From positions 496,001 through 560,000 of the forward strand of contig OY762941.1 of the NCBI GenBank assembly GCA_963666995.1: a stretch of 64,000 nt of DNA. The letters are read 5' to 3'. Every line of letters begins with the position of its first letter. Within the stretch, counting starts at the first letter, position 1. Below are positions 52,951-62,168 of this stretch, in pieces. This DNA comes from Syntrophobacter sp963666995. Lineage in GTDB: Bacteria; Desulfobacterota; Syntrophobacteria; Syntrophobacterales; Syntrophobacteraceae. A program made the translations under genes and the position numbers. A model generated the notes under the pieces. It worked only from the letters and a program-made list of their open reading frames with translations. It made no database searches and was not told the DNA's origin.

Positions 52951-55900
52951 CTGCCTTTAACAAATCCAGATCCCACCCCACCCGGTTCATCCCCACCTGC
53001 GTGGGGAACACTGCCGACAAACTCTCCATCGTTCTCACGCCGTCGGTTCATCCCCACCCGCGTGGGGAACACTCTCGGTGTGGGCCGCGTGGGTTGTATG
53101 GGTACGGTTCATCCCCACCCGCGTGGGGAACACTCCTTCCGGCCTCATACCACTTGGCGAAGTGACGGTTCATCCCCACCCGCGTGGGGAACACACCGAG
53201 CGACCTTCTTTTTATCCATAAACTCGCGGTTCATCCCCACCCGCGTGGGGAACACGCCGCAGTCCCAACACTCTGCTCCATCTGCCACGGTTCATCCCCA
53301 CCCGCGTGGGGAACACGGAAATTATGGATAGGGAAGTGATGGAGAAAGCGGTTCATCCCCACCCGCGTGGGGAACACATCTCGCGTAATTTTCCCGAACC
53401 ATCGAATACCGGTTCATCCCCACCCGCGTGGGGAACACTCTCTGCCCTTTCCGCGCGCCGATTCCGGGGGCGGTTCATCCCCACCCGCGTGGGGAACACT
53501 CGGCGGCGAGCACGCGCAGTTTTTTGTGGACTGGTTCATCCCCACCCGCGTGGGGAACACTTCTCGTACTCTGCCCAGGCGGCCTGATTGACCGGTTCAT
53601 CCCCACCCGCGTGGGGAACACGTATTTCTATCGGGAGTTTGCCTTGTCCGAAACGGGTTCATCCCCACCCGCGTGGGGAACACAGCAGATAAGTGAGAGA
53701 GCTTAAATGGCTGTCCGGTTCATCCCCACCCGCGTGGGGAACACAGCCAACCAATCGTCTATTAGAGGATGGCGGACGGTTCATCCCCACCCGCGTGGGG
53801 AACACTCCCAGATTATATCTCAAAATTCTCCCAACCCCGGTTCATCCCCACCCGCGTGGGGAACACACGATAACTCCCGTGGCGGAGCCGTCCCGCACCG
53901 GTTCATCCCCACCCGCGTGGGGAACACGGATCGCGCATGAATGCATCATAGGTTTCGATCGGTTCATCCCCACCCGCGTGGGGAACACCCGGCAGAGAGA
54001 AAGGGAGAAAAGACAATGGCCGGTTCATCCCCACCCGCGTGGGGAACACCCTTTATTTCATCAGAGCGAGCATCCCTATTCCGGTTCATCCCCACCCGCG
54101 TGGGGAACACCCTTTATTTCATCAGAGCGAGCATCCCTATTCCGGTTCATCCCCACCCGCGTGGGGAACACATGCCGCGAATTATCATGGCGTGGATCCT
54201 TCTCGGTTCATCCCCACCCGCGTGGGGAACACGTCCGCAAATACGATATATACACGCCTGCTGGCGGTTCATCCCCACCCGCGTGGGGAACACTGTTCTT
54301 CGCCGTTCTAGCCTGTTTTCTCCTGCGGTTCATCCCCACCCGCGTGGGGAACACCCCTTTCCGTCTCGATTGGACGTCTTTTTCTTCGGTTCATCCCCAC
54401 CCGCGTGGGGAACACTCTCGACCTCGAACTCATGCTCACACTCCGGGCGGTTCATCCCCACCCGCGTGGGGAACACTTCCGGCACACCTTGCAGTCGGAT
54501 TTGTCGAACGGTTCATCCCCACCCGCGTGGGGAACACTTCTTGAGGCACTTTCGCTTATAGAACTCGGCCGGTTCATCCCCACCCGCGTGGGGAACACTA
54601 TTCAGGGGGGAGAAAGGGGTACAAGTAGGCCGGTTCATCCCCACCCGCGTGGGGAACACCACCGGACCCTTGCATAAAACGACCATTCTTCCGGTTCATC
54701 CCCACCCGCGTGGGGAACACGAATCCAAAAGGTGTCAATCTCCCCTGAATCCCGGTTCATCCCCACCCGCGTGGGGAACACTTTCTCCTGTTCGGTTCGA
54801 TTAAGTTTCTTATCGGTTCATCCCCACCCGCGTGGGGAACACGTGAAAACACAATCTCGTAGGCCTTGATCACCTGGTTCATCCCCACCCGCGTGGGGAA
54901 CACTCCGAATAGTTACATGCTGCACGGGCGTCTTTCGGTTCATCCCCACCCGCGTGGGGAACACGCAACAACTCCATGTCCCAGCCTGCGAATATTCGGT
55001 TCATCCCCACCCGCGTGGGGAACACATCGAGGGTAATTGTCCCCGTGGAGGAGACAACGGTTCATCCCCACCCGCGTGGGGAACACCCGCCCGCGCTGTG
55101 TATTACACGACTCCTGATCGGTTCATCCCCACCCGCGTGGGGAACACGCTCCGGTCCATGAATCTATCAGGACGATGACCGGTTCATCCCCACCCGCGTG
55201 GGGAACACAATACGGCAAGGTAAGAAAGGACCTGATATGCCGGTTCATCCCCACCCGCGTGGGGAACACTCACTGAAATCTCCTCATCGATGGAGTGATT
55301 CCGGTTCATCCCCACCCGCGTGGGGAACACAACCCATCCCTAAACCAAATGCAAAAGAAACTCGGTTCATCCCCACCCGCGTGGGGAACACCAGCGGATG
55401 AGATTCGGATCCCCAGGGGCTGCCGGTTCATCCCCACCCGCGTGGGGAACACTGGTTCTCCTTTTGCCCTGTCATCACGACGGTCGGTTCATCCCCACCC
55501 GCGTGGGGAACACAGCGCCGGTTCCACTCACATTCAAATTCGCTTCGGTTCATCCCCACCCGCGTGGGGAACACGCCTTCAATTCCTTCAAGTGCGCAGC
55601 ATATTTCGGTTCATCCCCACCCGCGTGGGGAACACTTTATCGCGAGCCGCGTCCAATATCGCGGTTACGGTTCATCCCCACCCGCGTGGGGAACACTTGC
55701 GAGTGCCGCGACCGCTACCGCCGGATGGCGGTTCATCCCCACCCGCGTGGGGAACACAGCACTGAAATCGCCAGGAGAACATACCACCTCAGGTTCATCC
55801 CCACCCGCGTGGGGAACACCTCCGGAACGAAGGGGAAATCCTCTGGACGTACGGTTCATCCCCACCCGCGTGGGGAACACGCATGGGCAAAAATCAAAAA

Positions 55901-56491
55901 GCCGTACAAGGAACGGTTCATCCCCACCCGCGTGGGGAACACCTCCGCGATCTGGGCAACCCAGTTTTCGAGTCCGGTTCATCCCCACCCGCGTGGGGAA
56001 CACTGTCGCGTCACTGTAGGTATAGCTAACCACCCCGGTTCATCCCCACCCGCGTGGGGAACACGGGTAAAATCTTCCGACCAGATGAGCGGCCAACGGT
56101 TCATCCCCACCCGCGTGGGGAACACAAATGAGCAGAACATCCTTGCCACCGCCTCAGCGGTTCATCCCCACCCGCGTGGGGAACACTCCTCGCCCGCAGC
56201 ATTCTTCCCGACTCGAAACGGTTCATCCCCACCCGCGTGGGGAACACTTCGTCGTTTCCGACCGACTCCACACCATCATCGGTTCATCCCCACCCGCGTG
56301 GGGAACACCTCCTACACACCACTATCCACCTCTCGATCGTCGGTTCATCCCCACCCGCGTGGGGAACACTTCGTGATCGGGGATATGCTCATAAAAACCT
56401 TCGGTTCATCCCCACCCGCGTGGGGAACACTAGTCATTTAGGTAACTCCCTTATTATCAAATCGGTTCATCCCCACCCGCGTGGGGAACAC

Positions 56492-56540
56492 TGTTCCTCC
56501 AACCCATCGATAAAACTATTGTTATTGAATGGGTATCAGC
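56492..56540 (-). promoter_or_regulatory. CRISPR leader with IHF-like site
   Basis: Between the first repeat and the cas2 stop. On the minus strand TATCGATGGGTTG (56500-56512) matches the IHF consensus WATCAANNNNTTR with one mismatch, 9-21 bases from the leader-repeat junction, the place where IHF bends DNA for Cas1-Cas2 in E. coli. The functional leader probably extends into the 3' end of cas2. Confidence 0.6.
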
Positions 56541-56903
56541 CTACCAACTACCATCATCATCCAGGGCACCTTTATTCTGTTCAAGACAAGTAGGAGAATC
56601 AGTACATTTTTGTTCCTCTCCCGTCTCGCAGGGGAGGAACGAGACAAGTTTCACACCGTCCAGTTCGCATGGGATCCGGCGATTCTTCCCGAGCGTCAGG
56701 AAATCGAAACCGATCTCCGTGTTCGTGCTCCAGGCCATCACCGCGTTACCCTCTTCCAGCCCGGGTCCGACCTGTTCCCAGATCATTTCCCTAATGCGTT
56801 TGGAATAGTCTCCCACGTAGACACCCGCGCGGACTTCAAGCAACCAGACGGCCAACCGCCCGCGCAACCGCGCCGGCGCATTTTCAACCACGATGACCAG
56901 CAT
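56541..56903 (-). CDS. cas2: CRISPR-associated protein Cas2, type I-E, with tail
   Basis: A 120-residue Cas2 that forms the integrase complex with Cas1. The ferredoxin-like core starts MLVIVVENAPARLRGRLAVW, the I-E signature, with WLLEVRAGVYVGDYSKRIRE and WSTNTEIGFDFLTLG following. The usual protein ends near the segment KLVSFLP (about residue 91); here about 28 more residues (ETGEEQKCTDSPTCLEQN and so on) continue into the leader. The gene overlaps the end of cas1 by 20 bases. AAGGAG lies 10 bases before the ATG. Confidence 0.93.
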   Translation of the reverse strand: MLVIVVENAPARLRGRLAVWLLEVRAGVYVGDYSKRIREMIWEQVGPGLEEGNAVMAWSTNTEIGFDFLTLGKNRRIPCELDGVKLVSFLPCETGEEQKCTDSPTCLEQNKGALDDDGSW

Positions 56904-57795
56904 CCCCCAGTTGCTCCTTATTCGGAAGAGCCGGAGGCAATGCATCATCCGGCGGCTCCGGTCGCTTGAGCCCGCCCGCATCCAGTACGGCCTCTATCTC
57001 CGGAATAATGCGGCTAAGAAGTTGACTCTTCCTGAAAGCATCCCGGCAGGCAATCCGGACTGCTCTCTCCGGCTCGCCTGTTTTCCCGGCCGCGACCTTG
57101 AATGCAACGGGCACAACTGTCTCAAATTTGAAGAGATCGGCAATATCATAGACAAATGAGAGGGGCTTCCCCGTGTGAATGAATCCTATCGCCGGGGCGT
57201 AGCCCGCTGCCAGGACGGCCGCCTCGGTCACTCCATAGAGGCATGCCGTCGCGGCGCTGAGGCAGCGGTTGGCAATGTCTCCGCTGCCCCATTCATTGGC
57301 ATCATATTTCCTCCCATGCCATGGCACCCCGAACTGTTTGCCAAAAAGCTTATAGAGGTTCTTTACCCGCCCCCCCTCAATGGACCTCAACTGCTCGACG
57401 CTCCGGTGAGCCGGGGGTTCCTCTCCAAACCTGACGGTGTACATCTCTCTCACCACTTTCAGACGCGCCGACTCGTCCAAAGCAAGCCGCGCTTGATAAA
57501 GCAGCCGGTCGGCGCGGGCGCCACCCGGCTGCCCCGAGGCATAAAGCCGGACTCCCGCCTCTCCAACCCATATCAGGAGGCACCCCGTGCGGGCGGCCAG
57601 CACTGCAGCCGCATGCGAGACGCGTGTACCCGGCTCCAGCATGAGGCATGCAACCCCGCCCACCGGTATGTGAGTTCGCACCCCTGTTTTGTCAATTACG
57701 ACGAACGCTCCATCGAGAACGTCAATCTGTCCCCGCTCGATGAAGAGTATCGAATTCCTCTCCTTTATTGAAATGGGCTTCAACGGGGGTAAAAT
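56884..57795 (-). CDS. cas1: CRISPR-associated integrase Cas1, type I-E
   Basis: A 303-residue endonuclease/integrase that inserts new spacers. It has the N-terminal beta domain (ERNSILFIERGQIDVLDGAF) and helical catalytic domain, with metal ligands in the regions VEQLRSIEGGRVKNLYK (Glu), IGFIHTGKPLSFVYDIADLFK (His, Asp). No ATG is present: the frame could start at TTG 57783, but upstream codons give L-P-P-L before KPIS, the family start (MLPPLKPI), and place an ATT codon as initiator at 57795, 9 bases after GGAGG. An ATT start is rare but known (infC). The gene lies between cas6e and cas2. Confidence 0.93.
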   Translation of the reverse strand: MLPPLKPISIKERNSILFIERGQIDVLDGAFVVIDKTGVRTHIPVGGVACLMLEPGTRVSHAAAVLAARTGCLLIWVGEAGVRLYASGQPGGARADRLLYQARLALDESARLKVVREMYTVRFGEEPPAHRSVEQLRSIEGGRVKNLYKLFGKQFGVPWHGRKYDANEWGSGDIANRCLSAATACLYGVTEAAVLAAGYAPAIGFIHTGKPLSFVYDIADLFKFETVVPVAFKVAAGKTGEPERAVRIACRDAFRKSQLLSRIIPEIEAVLDAGGLKRPEPPDDALPPALPNKEQLGDAGHRG

Positions 57796-57816
57796 GGTTT
57801 ATTCCCTCCCTTCTCG

Positions 57817-58395
57817 CTAGACCCTGGCAACGGACAGGAGACCACAACCGAAGCATTTTGCCGCTCCGACCCCATTCTCCACGAGATTGCGGAACCGCGA
57901 GGGATCAATGACATGGAGTACCCCGCTATAGGTCACGAGGGCAATCTTACCCGGCTTTCCCGCGCGGTCTTTGCGAAAGTAAAGTACCTCGCCTCCGGAG
58001 ACTTGGCATTCAAGGAGTTCTGCGGAATTTTCGAGTTTGCGGTGGAGCCACTGCAGCCTGTCCTCGTCGCGAATCAACGGCACCCGGCATCGCTCCTGGT
58101 TCAGCCTCTTCACCGGATTGGCACAAAGCGCAAACCGCAGGGTCCGGCCTTCCGCAAAGCTTGGCTCGAAGCTCTTTACCGCAAGCAGAACCACTGGTTC
58201 TCCAGACGGCTGCACGGGCTCCACGAAAGATTGCATCAACACGGGGATACGGCCCGGCCCCCTGCTCGATTCCACTCTGAAAAGGAAGGGCCGTCGCGCG
58301 TCGGGGATTCCGGGAAACGCATTCCACAAGAGGCGGTGGACCTGGTAAGGGTTGCGCAACCACCTTCGATCCAATTCAAGCTTGCTCAGGTACAT
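57817..58395 (-). CDS. cas6e: CRISPR RNA endoribonuclease Cas6e
   Basis: A 192-residue RAMP protein (CasE/Cse3) that cuts the pre-crRNA at the base of each repeat hairpin and stays bound in Cascade. The N-terminal ferredoxin fold has the start MYLSKLELDRRWLRNPYQVHRLLW, where the His near residue 20 is the catalytic type (YQVH). The C-terminal G-rich loop is GVGAAKCFGCGLLSVARV. GGAGG lies 6 bases before the ATG at 58395. It overlaps cas5e by 20 bases. Confidence 0.93.
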   Translation of the reverse strand: MYLSKLELDRRWLRNPYQVHRLLWNAFPGIPDARRPFLFRVESSRGPGRIPVLMQSFVEPVQPSGEPVVLLAVKSFEPSFAEGRTLRFALCANPVKRLNQERCRVPLIRDEDRLQWLHRKLENSAELLECQVSGGEVLYFRKDRAGKPGKIALVTYSGVLHVIDPSRFRNLVENGVGAAKCFGCGLLSVARV

Positions 58396-59032
58396 CATCC
58401 ACCTCCGGCGCGTGAATGAAAACGTTTCGCACGGCAAACAGCCTTCGGCCCGCAGGTACGTCACGAACGACCAGCCGATTCGGGCTCTCCGCCTCGATCT
58501 CGCTGTACAGGACCCCCTTCCCCGGCGATACTGCGTCGATGGCGCCATGCAGGTCGACGGCCTGAACGAGACCTTCGAGCGGCGGCCTGGTAAACGGGCA
58601 CGAACGCCTGCCGAGAAAGGGTGTGTACACGGGGCGTCGCAGGGCATCTTCCACTGATTCAAGGGTGAAGTCAGCTCCATCCCCGAATTCCATGGCAATG
58701 GTGAATTTCGCGTCACAGAGGTATTCACGCATGCTGACAACAGGATGCTTGTTGGTGGACCCATCGACTTTGCGTGTGTCCAAAACCGTATGGAAGTCGG
58801 TGATTTTTCGCATGCGCGGCCCCCCGCTGTCCAGGCGGGCACAGTAGACGAAGCTCTCCGAAAGCGCCCTTTGGCGCTTCTCGTCGCTCCGGTCTATGCC
58901 CAGGCAGGCAGCGAGGAACCCTACGATTGCGCTCCGGGTGGGAAAAGGCATGCTCGGGCGGAAATCCTCGAAGGTGTGACCGCCCCATGCCTGCATCACC
59001 CCTTGCAGACGCAGGATAAGGAATTGTTTCAT
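58376..59032 (-). CDS. cas5e: Cascade subunit Cas5e (CasD)
   Basis: A 218-residue RAMP that caps the 5' handle of crRNA in the Cascade complex. MKQFLILRLQGVMQAWGGHT is the type I-E start, followed by PTRSAIVGFLAACLGIDR and, later, PVYTPFLGRRSCPFTRPPL, all conserved. The ATG at 59032 overlaps the cas7 stop by four bases. The longer frame upstream runs inside cas7 and is not real. Confidence 0.95.
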   Translation of the reverse strand: MKQFLILRLQGVMQAWGGHTFEDFRPSMPFPTRSAIVGFLAACLGIDRSDEKRQRALSESFVYCARLDSGGPRMRKITDFHTVLDTRKVDGSTNKHPVVSMREYLCDAKFTIAMEFGDGADFTLESVEDALRRPVYTPFLGRRSCPFTRPPLEGLVQAVDLHGAIDAVSPGKGVLYSEIEAESPNRLVVRDVPAGRRLFAVRNVFIHAPEVDDVPEQA

Positions 59033-60177
59033 GATGGCGCTCCATCCCGGCGCACCCAGTCTTTGAGGGTCTCCAGGGTTTCGAGCTTCGGCTTGAAATC
59101 GGCATCCCAAAGTGTGTAGAAGGCATGCTTTCCCGCAAGGCCATAGCCCGTATACACGTTGCGAACGTAGTTCATCAGAGCGTCTATGGATGGTTTGATC
59201 AGTCCGCCGGCGGGAGCGCGGCGCACGGGAGCCTCAAAGGCATTGGCATATGACAGCGGAATATCCGAGAAGGTCACGAAGACGAGATCCGCCGGATTGT
59301 GCGCGGCAAAACTGTTCTGCTTGGCTGACGGAACCACCGTCGCAAGAAGGTGTACGAGGTGGGCCGCCTTGTCGAGAACATCTTTTCTCTCCCTGGCTCC
59401 GCTGTTCTCCATGAGTTGGGCGATGTTCAGGCTGGCGTAACGGTAGAAAACGCCGGAGCCGAATTCCTGGGTGTTGAGGTGCCCCGCTCCGGTCTCACTA
59501 TCCTCTTCGGTAAGATCGTCGACCGCGGTGAACCAGTCCACTTCCGCGCTGGCTTCATGGGTGGTGATAACGTGGGCGACCGCCATAGCCCCATCGACGG
59601 AGTTCATGAGCCCGGAGGTCGCCATACGGCCGGAGAGGGCAACGTCGAAAGCATTCTGCGACAGGGTCTCGATGATGGGCTTTGCGGCGTCTTTCACCTT
59701 CTTCACTAGAGCATCCTCACCCAGTTTCTCTTTCTCCGCCGCCTCCACAATCTCGCAGATCTTCGCCACCTCGGCCACGCTCCAGGGGGCTACCGCCTGC
59801 GACTCTTTGGAAGGCGTGACACCATCATCTGCCGTTTTCTTGCCCTTCTTGTCGTCTTTCGATTTCTTGGGCTTGACGATGAGATCGATCACTTTGGAGA
59901 CGAGAGCCTCGTCATACCGCTCTTTCAGCTTATCCGCATACTTGTCCTTGAGCCTGGCCAGATCCCGGGTCCTGGTCGAAGGTTCCCCGAGGTTATCGTG
60001 ATAGTATTCGCTCTGGCGGATGGCCCGCTTGAGACTCTGGCTGGATATCCGCACTCGGCGCACTCCCCCGAAAAAGGCCGACTTCTGCATATTCATGTCA
60101 TCCCTGTTCAGACAGGACGGGCTATGAGAAATCAATACATGCACGTTCAGATAGTTAAACGCACCGTTTTCTTTCAT
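59029..60177 (-). CDS. cas7e: Cascade backbone subunit Cas7e (CasC)
   Basis: A 382-residue RAMP; six copies coat the spacer RNA in Cascade. The start FNYLNVHVLISHSPSCLNRDD, the FGGVRRVRISSQSLKRAIR box, the VDGAMAVAHVITTHEA region and GSGVFYRYASLNIAQL are typical for I-E. A Lys-rich insertion of about 20 residues (KPKKSKDDKKGKKTADD) near residue 100 is longer than in E. coli and lies on the presumed surface. A GGGGAG site is 8 bases upstream of the ATG. Confidence 0.95.
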   Translation of the reverse strand: MKENGAFNYLNVHVLISHSPSCLNRDDMNMQKSAFFGGVRRVRISSQSLKRAIRQSEYYHDNLGEPSTRTRDLARLKDKYADKLKERYDEALVSKVIDLIVKPKKSKDDKKGKKTADDGVTPSKESQAVAPWSVAEVAKICEIVEAAEKEKLGEDALVKKVKDAAKPIIETLSQNAFDVALSGRMATSGLMNSVDGAMAVAHVITTHEASAEVDWFTAVDDLTEEDSETGAGHLNTQEFGSGVFYRYASLNIAQLMENSGARERKDVLDKAAHLVHLLATVVPSAKQNSFAAHNPADLVFVTFSDIPLSYANAFEAPVRRAPAGGLIKPSIDALMNYVRNVYTGYGLAGKHAFYTLWDADFKPKLETLETLKDWVRRDGAPS

Positions 60178-60198
60178 TTTTTTGTCTCCCCTTCTTCT

Positions 60199-60672
60199 CT
60201 AGACGGTTACCGGTTCTTTTTCGGGCATTTCGGCGAGGTAGTATTGTTCCACGATCCGGCGCTTGGCATTATCACCCCAGTAGAAAAGTGTTTTTCCGAA
60301 CTGCTGCCAGGACACCACCGGATGAACCTGTTGGCACAGGCGCCTGAGATGCAGGAGGTCCTGCGGCTGTCCGGAACGCACCATTTGGAACAACCGGGCC
60401 TCGCTTACATTTCCCTTCCTGAGCTGTCGGCCAAGATTGCCGCCCTCCTCCGAATGGCTGACGGAGGGCAAGAAGAAGACCACTTGCCGAAGTCTGGCGG
60501 TTGGCCTGTATAGCGGGAGCAGCAGCCGATAGAACGCAGGCATGACATCCATGTCGTCGGGTTCCCTCACACGCCTGATCTCGGCCCTCTGACCATTGGT
60601 GAGGACCTCTCGGTACCTTTTCCAAATCATCAAAAAATCGGGCAATTCGTCTCGCGCTGTCTTCTCACTCAT
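60199..60672 (-). CDS. cse2: Cascade small subunit Cas11e (Cse2/CasB)
   Basis: A 157-residue, mainly helical protein; two copies stabilise the R-loop in Cascade. Typical are AEIRRVREPDDMDVMPAFYRLL, then LGRQLRKGNVSEARLFQMV and LLHLRRLCQQ. The ATG at 60672 follows AGGAGG at 8 bases. It lies between cas8e and cas7e in the usual order. Confidence 0.93.
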   Translation of the reverse strand: MSEKTARDELPDFLMIWKRYREVLTNGQRAEIRRVREPDDMDVMPAFYRLLLPLYRPTARLRQVVFFLPSVSHSEEGGNLGRQLRKGNVSEARLFQMVRSGQPQDLLHLRRLCQQVHPVVSWQQFGKTLFYWGDNAKRRIVEQYYLAEMPEKEPVTV

Positions 60673-60686
60673 GCATGATTCCTCCT

Positions 60687-62168
60687 CTAGTCGGCAGCCA
60701 CGGGCCGGCTGCCACGTATCTTGTTGAATGCAGAGGTCAGGCTGGTTCGCGATCGCACCGCGAACTTGAGCATCCTGGGGTCGTGCAGGTATGGACTCGA
60801 AAGTTCATCAAAGATGCGGATGGATATACGGAAGAGTTCGTCCTGAAGCCCTTTTGTGATACGCGATATGTCACGCCAATCGAGGGTCCTCAAAACTTGG
60901 TGAATGAGGGACTCGCTATCGTTATAGAAGTCCGCTTCAGCCTCGTTTGCGATTCCCTCCACGCCGATACTCTTTCCAAGGCCATAGACCTTCTTCCTGA
61001 GTTCATCCTTAATCAGAAGCGCACCTTCGATGAGCGTTTCAACTTCCTCCATGTCTTCTTCCCAGCCCTTGGGCAGGCTGAAAAGCTCGTGACGGCGCTC
61101 GAGTACGGAAGCCTTGTTAACCCTATACCCTCCAACTATGAGGTTGAGCCTCTCGCCTCTGAAATACTCCCTGTATTGACTAACAACAGGAGCCGGGACG
61201 TGACCTTGCTTCTCTCCATCCTCTTTCCGGATGAGCAGCGTGTTGAGCTGCGTCCACGCTGGCGCCGTGCGGGTAAAAGACGCGAACCGTTCCTCTCGCT
61301 TTCCCTGCTTCAATTCCCACTGTCTGGGGCCGTGCGGATGTGGCCACTTGGCCCCGTCCAGAAGCGTGTATTTAAACTTCTCCTTTCTGAAGCCGGTTGC
61401 CGTCTGCTTGACCGCACAACCACAAAAGTCACAGGAGCCTGCCAAATCGTCCCAAATGATCTCGACGTGGGCGGGCTGCCAAAACAGCCCCCGCAGGAGG
61501 CCTATGGAGGAGACCGGGACATTCTCTTCCTTCCTCACTTTGTCCACCCAAACGGGGGTGTTTGTCGCAGAGGAATCCAATATCAGCTCAAGCCGGTTCC
61601 GAGTGACGACGTTGGTCCAGATGGTTTTCCGGAGGCCTGACCCGCCCACGAGGGTCGTGATGGGCGCACCGCCTCGCAGGCTGCCGTTGAATCCTCCACC
61701 GAAGCTTGGGCAGTTGCTCGCCTGGTTGAAAAGCGCGATGGCGCAGCACGCCGGGCAGACGGCTTTCATCTCGCCCCGCGCGTTGAAAAAGCTATGATTT
61801 GTTCCCTCGGGAAGCCCGATGAAGAGCTTCTGCACGGGCGTATTCTCCTTGGCCTTCACGCCGACGGACTGCATGAAGGGATATGCGGGATGCTCCAGGT
61901 AGAACCAGTCCAGGATTGGAGCGGTTTTCTTTTGGAATTCCTTCTCGTCCAGAGGCCCTGCGAGCCTTCGTTCAAGTTCCGCCTTGTGCGCAGGGGTGAA
62001 GATGGATTGGGTGAGGGAGACGAGGAACTGCAGTACGGCAAGTTCCATATCATCCCGTGGAAGGGATATTTGCCAGTCGTTGTCACAGCACAGCACATCC
62101 CGATAGGTAACATGGCGAAATGTTTTGTCATGTCTTACGGGTACCCAGGGATCACTCAAAAGATTCAT
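60687..62168 (-). CDS. cse1: Cascade large subunit Cas8e (Cse1/CasA)
   Basis: A 493-residue protein that recognises the PAM and recruits Cas3. The start MNLLSDPWVPVRH is the family signature, followed by LEHPAYPFMQSVGVK. Two paired cysteine motifs, CPACCAIALF and CDFCGCAV, could form the zinc site seen in some Cse1 proteins. The C-terminal four-helix bundle follows (KKVYGLGKSIGVEGI on). The first 17 bases overlap the end of cas3, so translation is coupled. Confidence 0.94.
   Translation of the reverse strand: MNLLSDPWVPVRHDKTFRHVTYRDVLCCDNDWQISLPRDDMELAVLQFLVSLTQSIFTPAHKAELERRLAGPLDEKEFQKKTAPILDWFYLEHPAYPFMQSVGVKAKENTPVQKLFIGLPEGTNHSFFNARGEMKAVCPACCAIALFNQASNCPSFGGGFNGSLRGGAPITTLVGGSGLRKTIWTNVVTRNRLELILDSSATNTPVWVDKVRKEENVPVSSIGLLRGLFWQPAHVEIIWDDLAGSCDFCGCAVKQTATGFRKEKFKYTLLDGAKWPHPHGPRQWELKQGKREERFASFTRTAPAWTQLNTLLIRKEDGEKQGHVPAPVVSQYREYFRGERLNLIVGGYRVNKASVLERRHELFSLPKGWEEDMEEVETLIEGALLIKDELRKKVYGLGKSIGVEGIANEAEADFYNDSESLIHQVLRTLDWRDISRITKGLQDELFRISIRIFDELSSPYLHDPRMLKFAVRSRTSLTSAFNKIRGSRPVAAD

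Larger units (their letters stand above)
51819..56491 (-). CRISPR. Type I-E CRISPR array, about 75 repeats
   Basis: 28-base repeats (plus strand GGTTCATCCCCACC..., ending ...CGTGGGGAACAC) with 33-base spacers, period 61. Counted by position: 13 repeats from 51819 to 52578, 4 from 52696 to 52906, one truncated near 52933-52950, and about 58 from 52984 to 56491. The minus strand gives the I-E hairpin form (GTGTTCCCCACG...), so crRNA is transcribed to the left, from a leader at the right next to cas2. The leader-distal (left) repeats carry CCTGCG and point changes, leader-proximal ones are uniform CCCGCG. One spacer is duplicated at 54050/54111. Confidence 0.97.

Noticed and set aside
51653..56593. 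Long plus-strand open frames with VHPHPRGEH and SSPPAWGT repeats
   Set aside because: These are translations of the CRISPR repeats in three frames; period 61 shifts the frame each unit. They are not repeat proteins.
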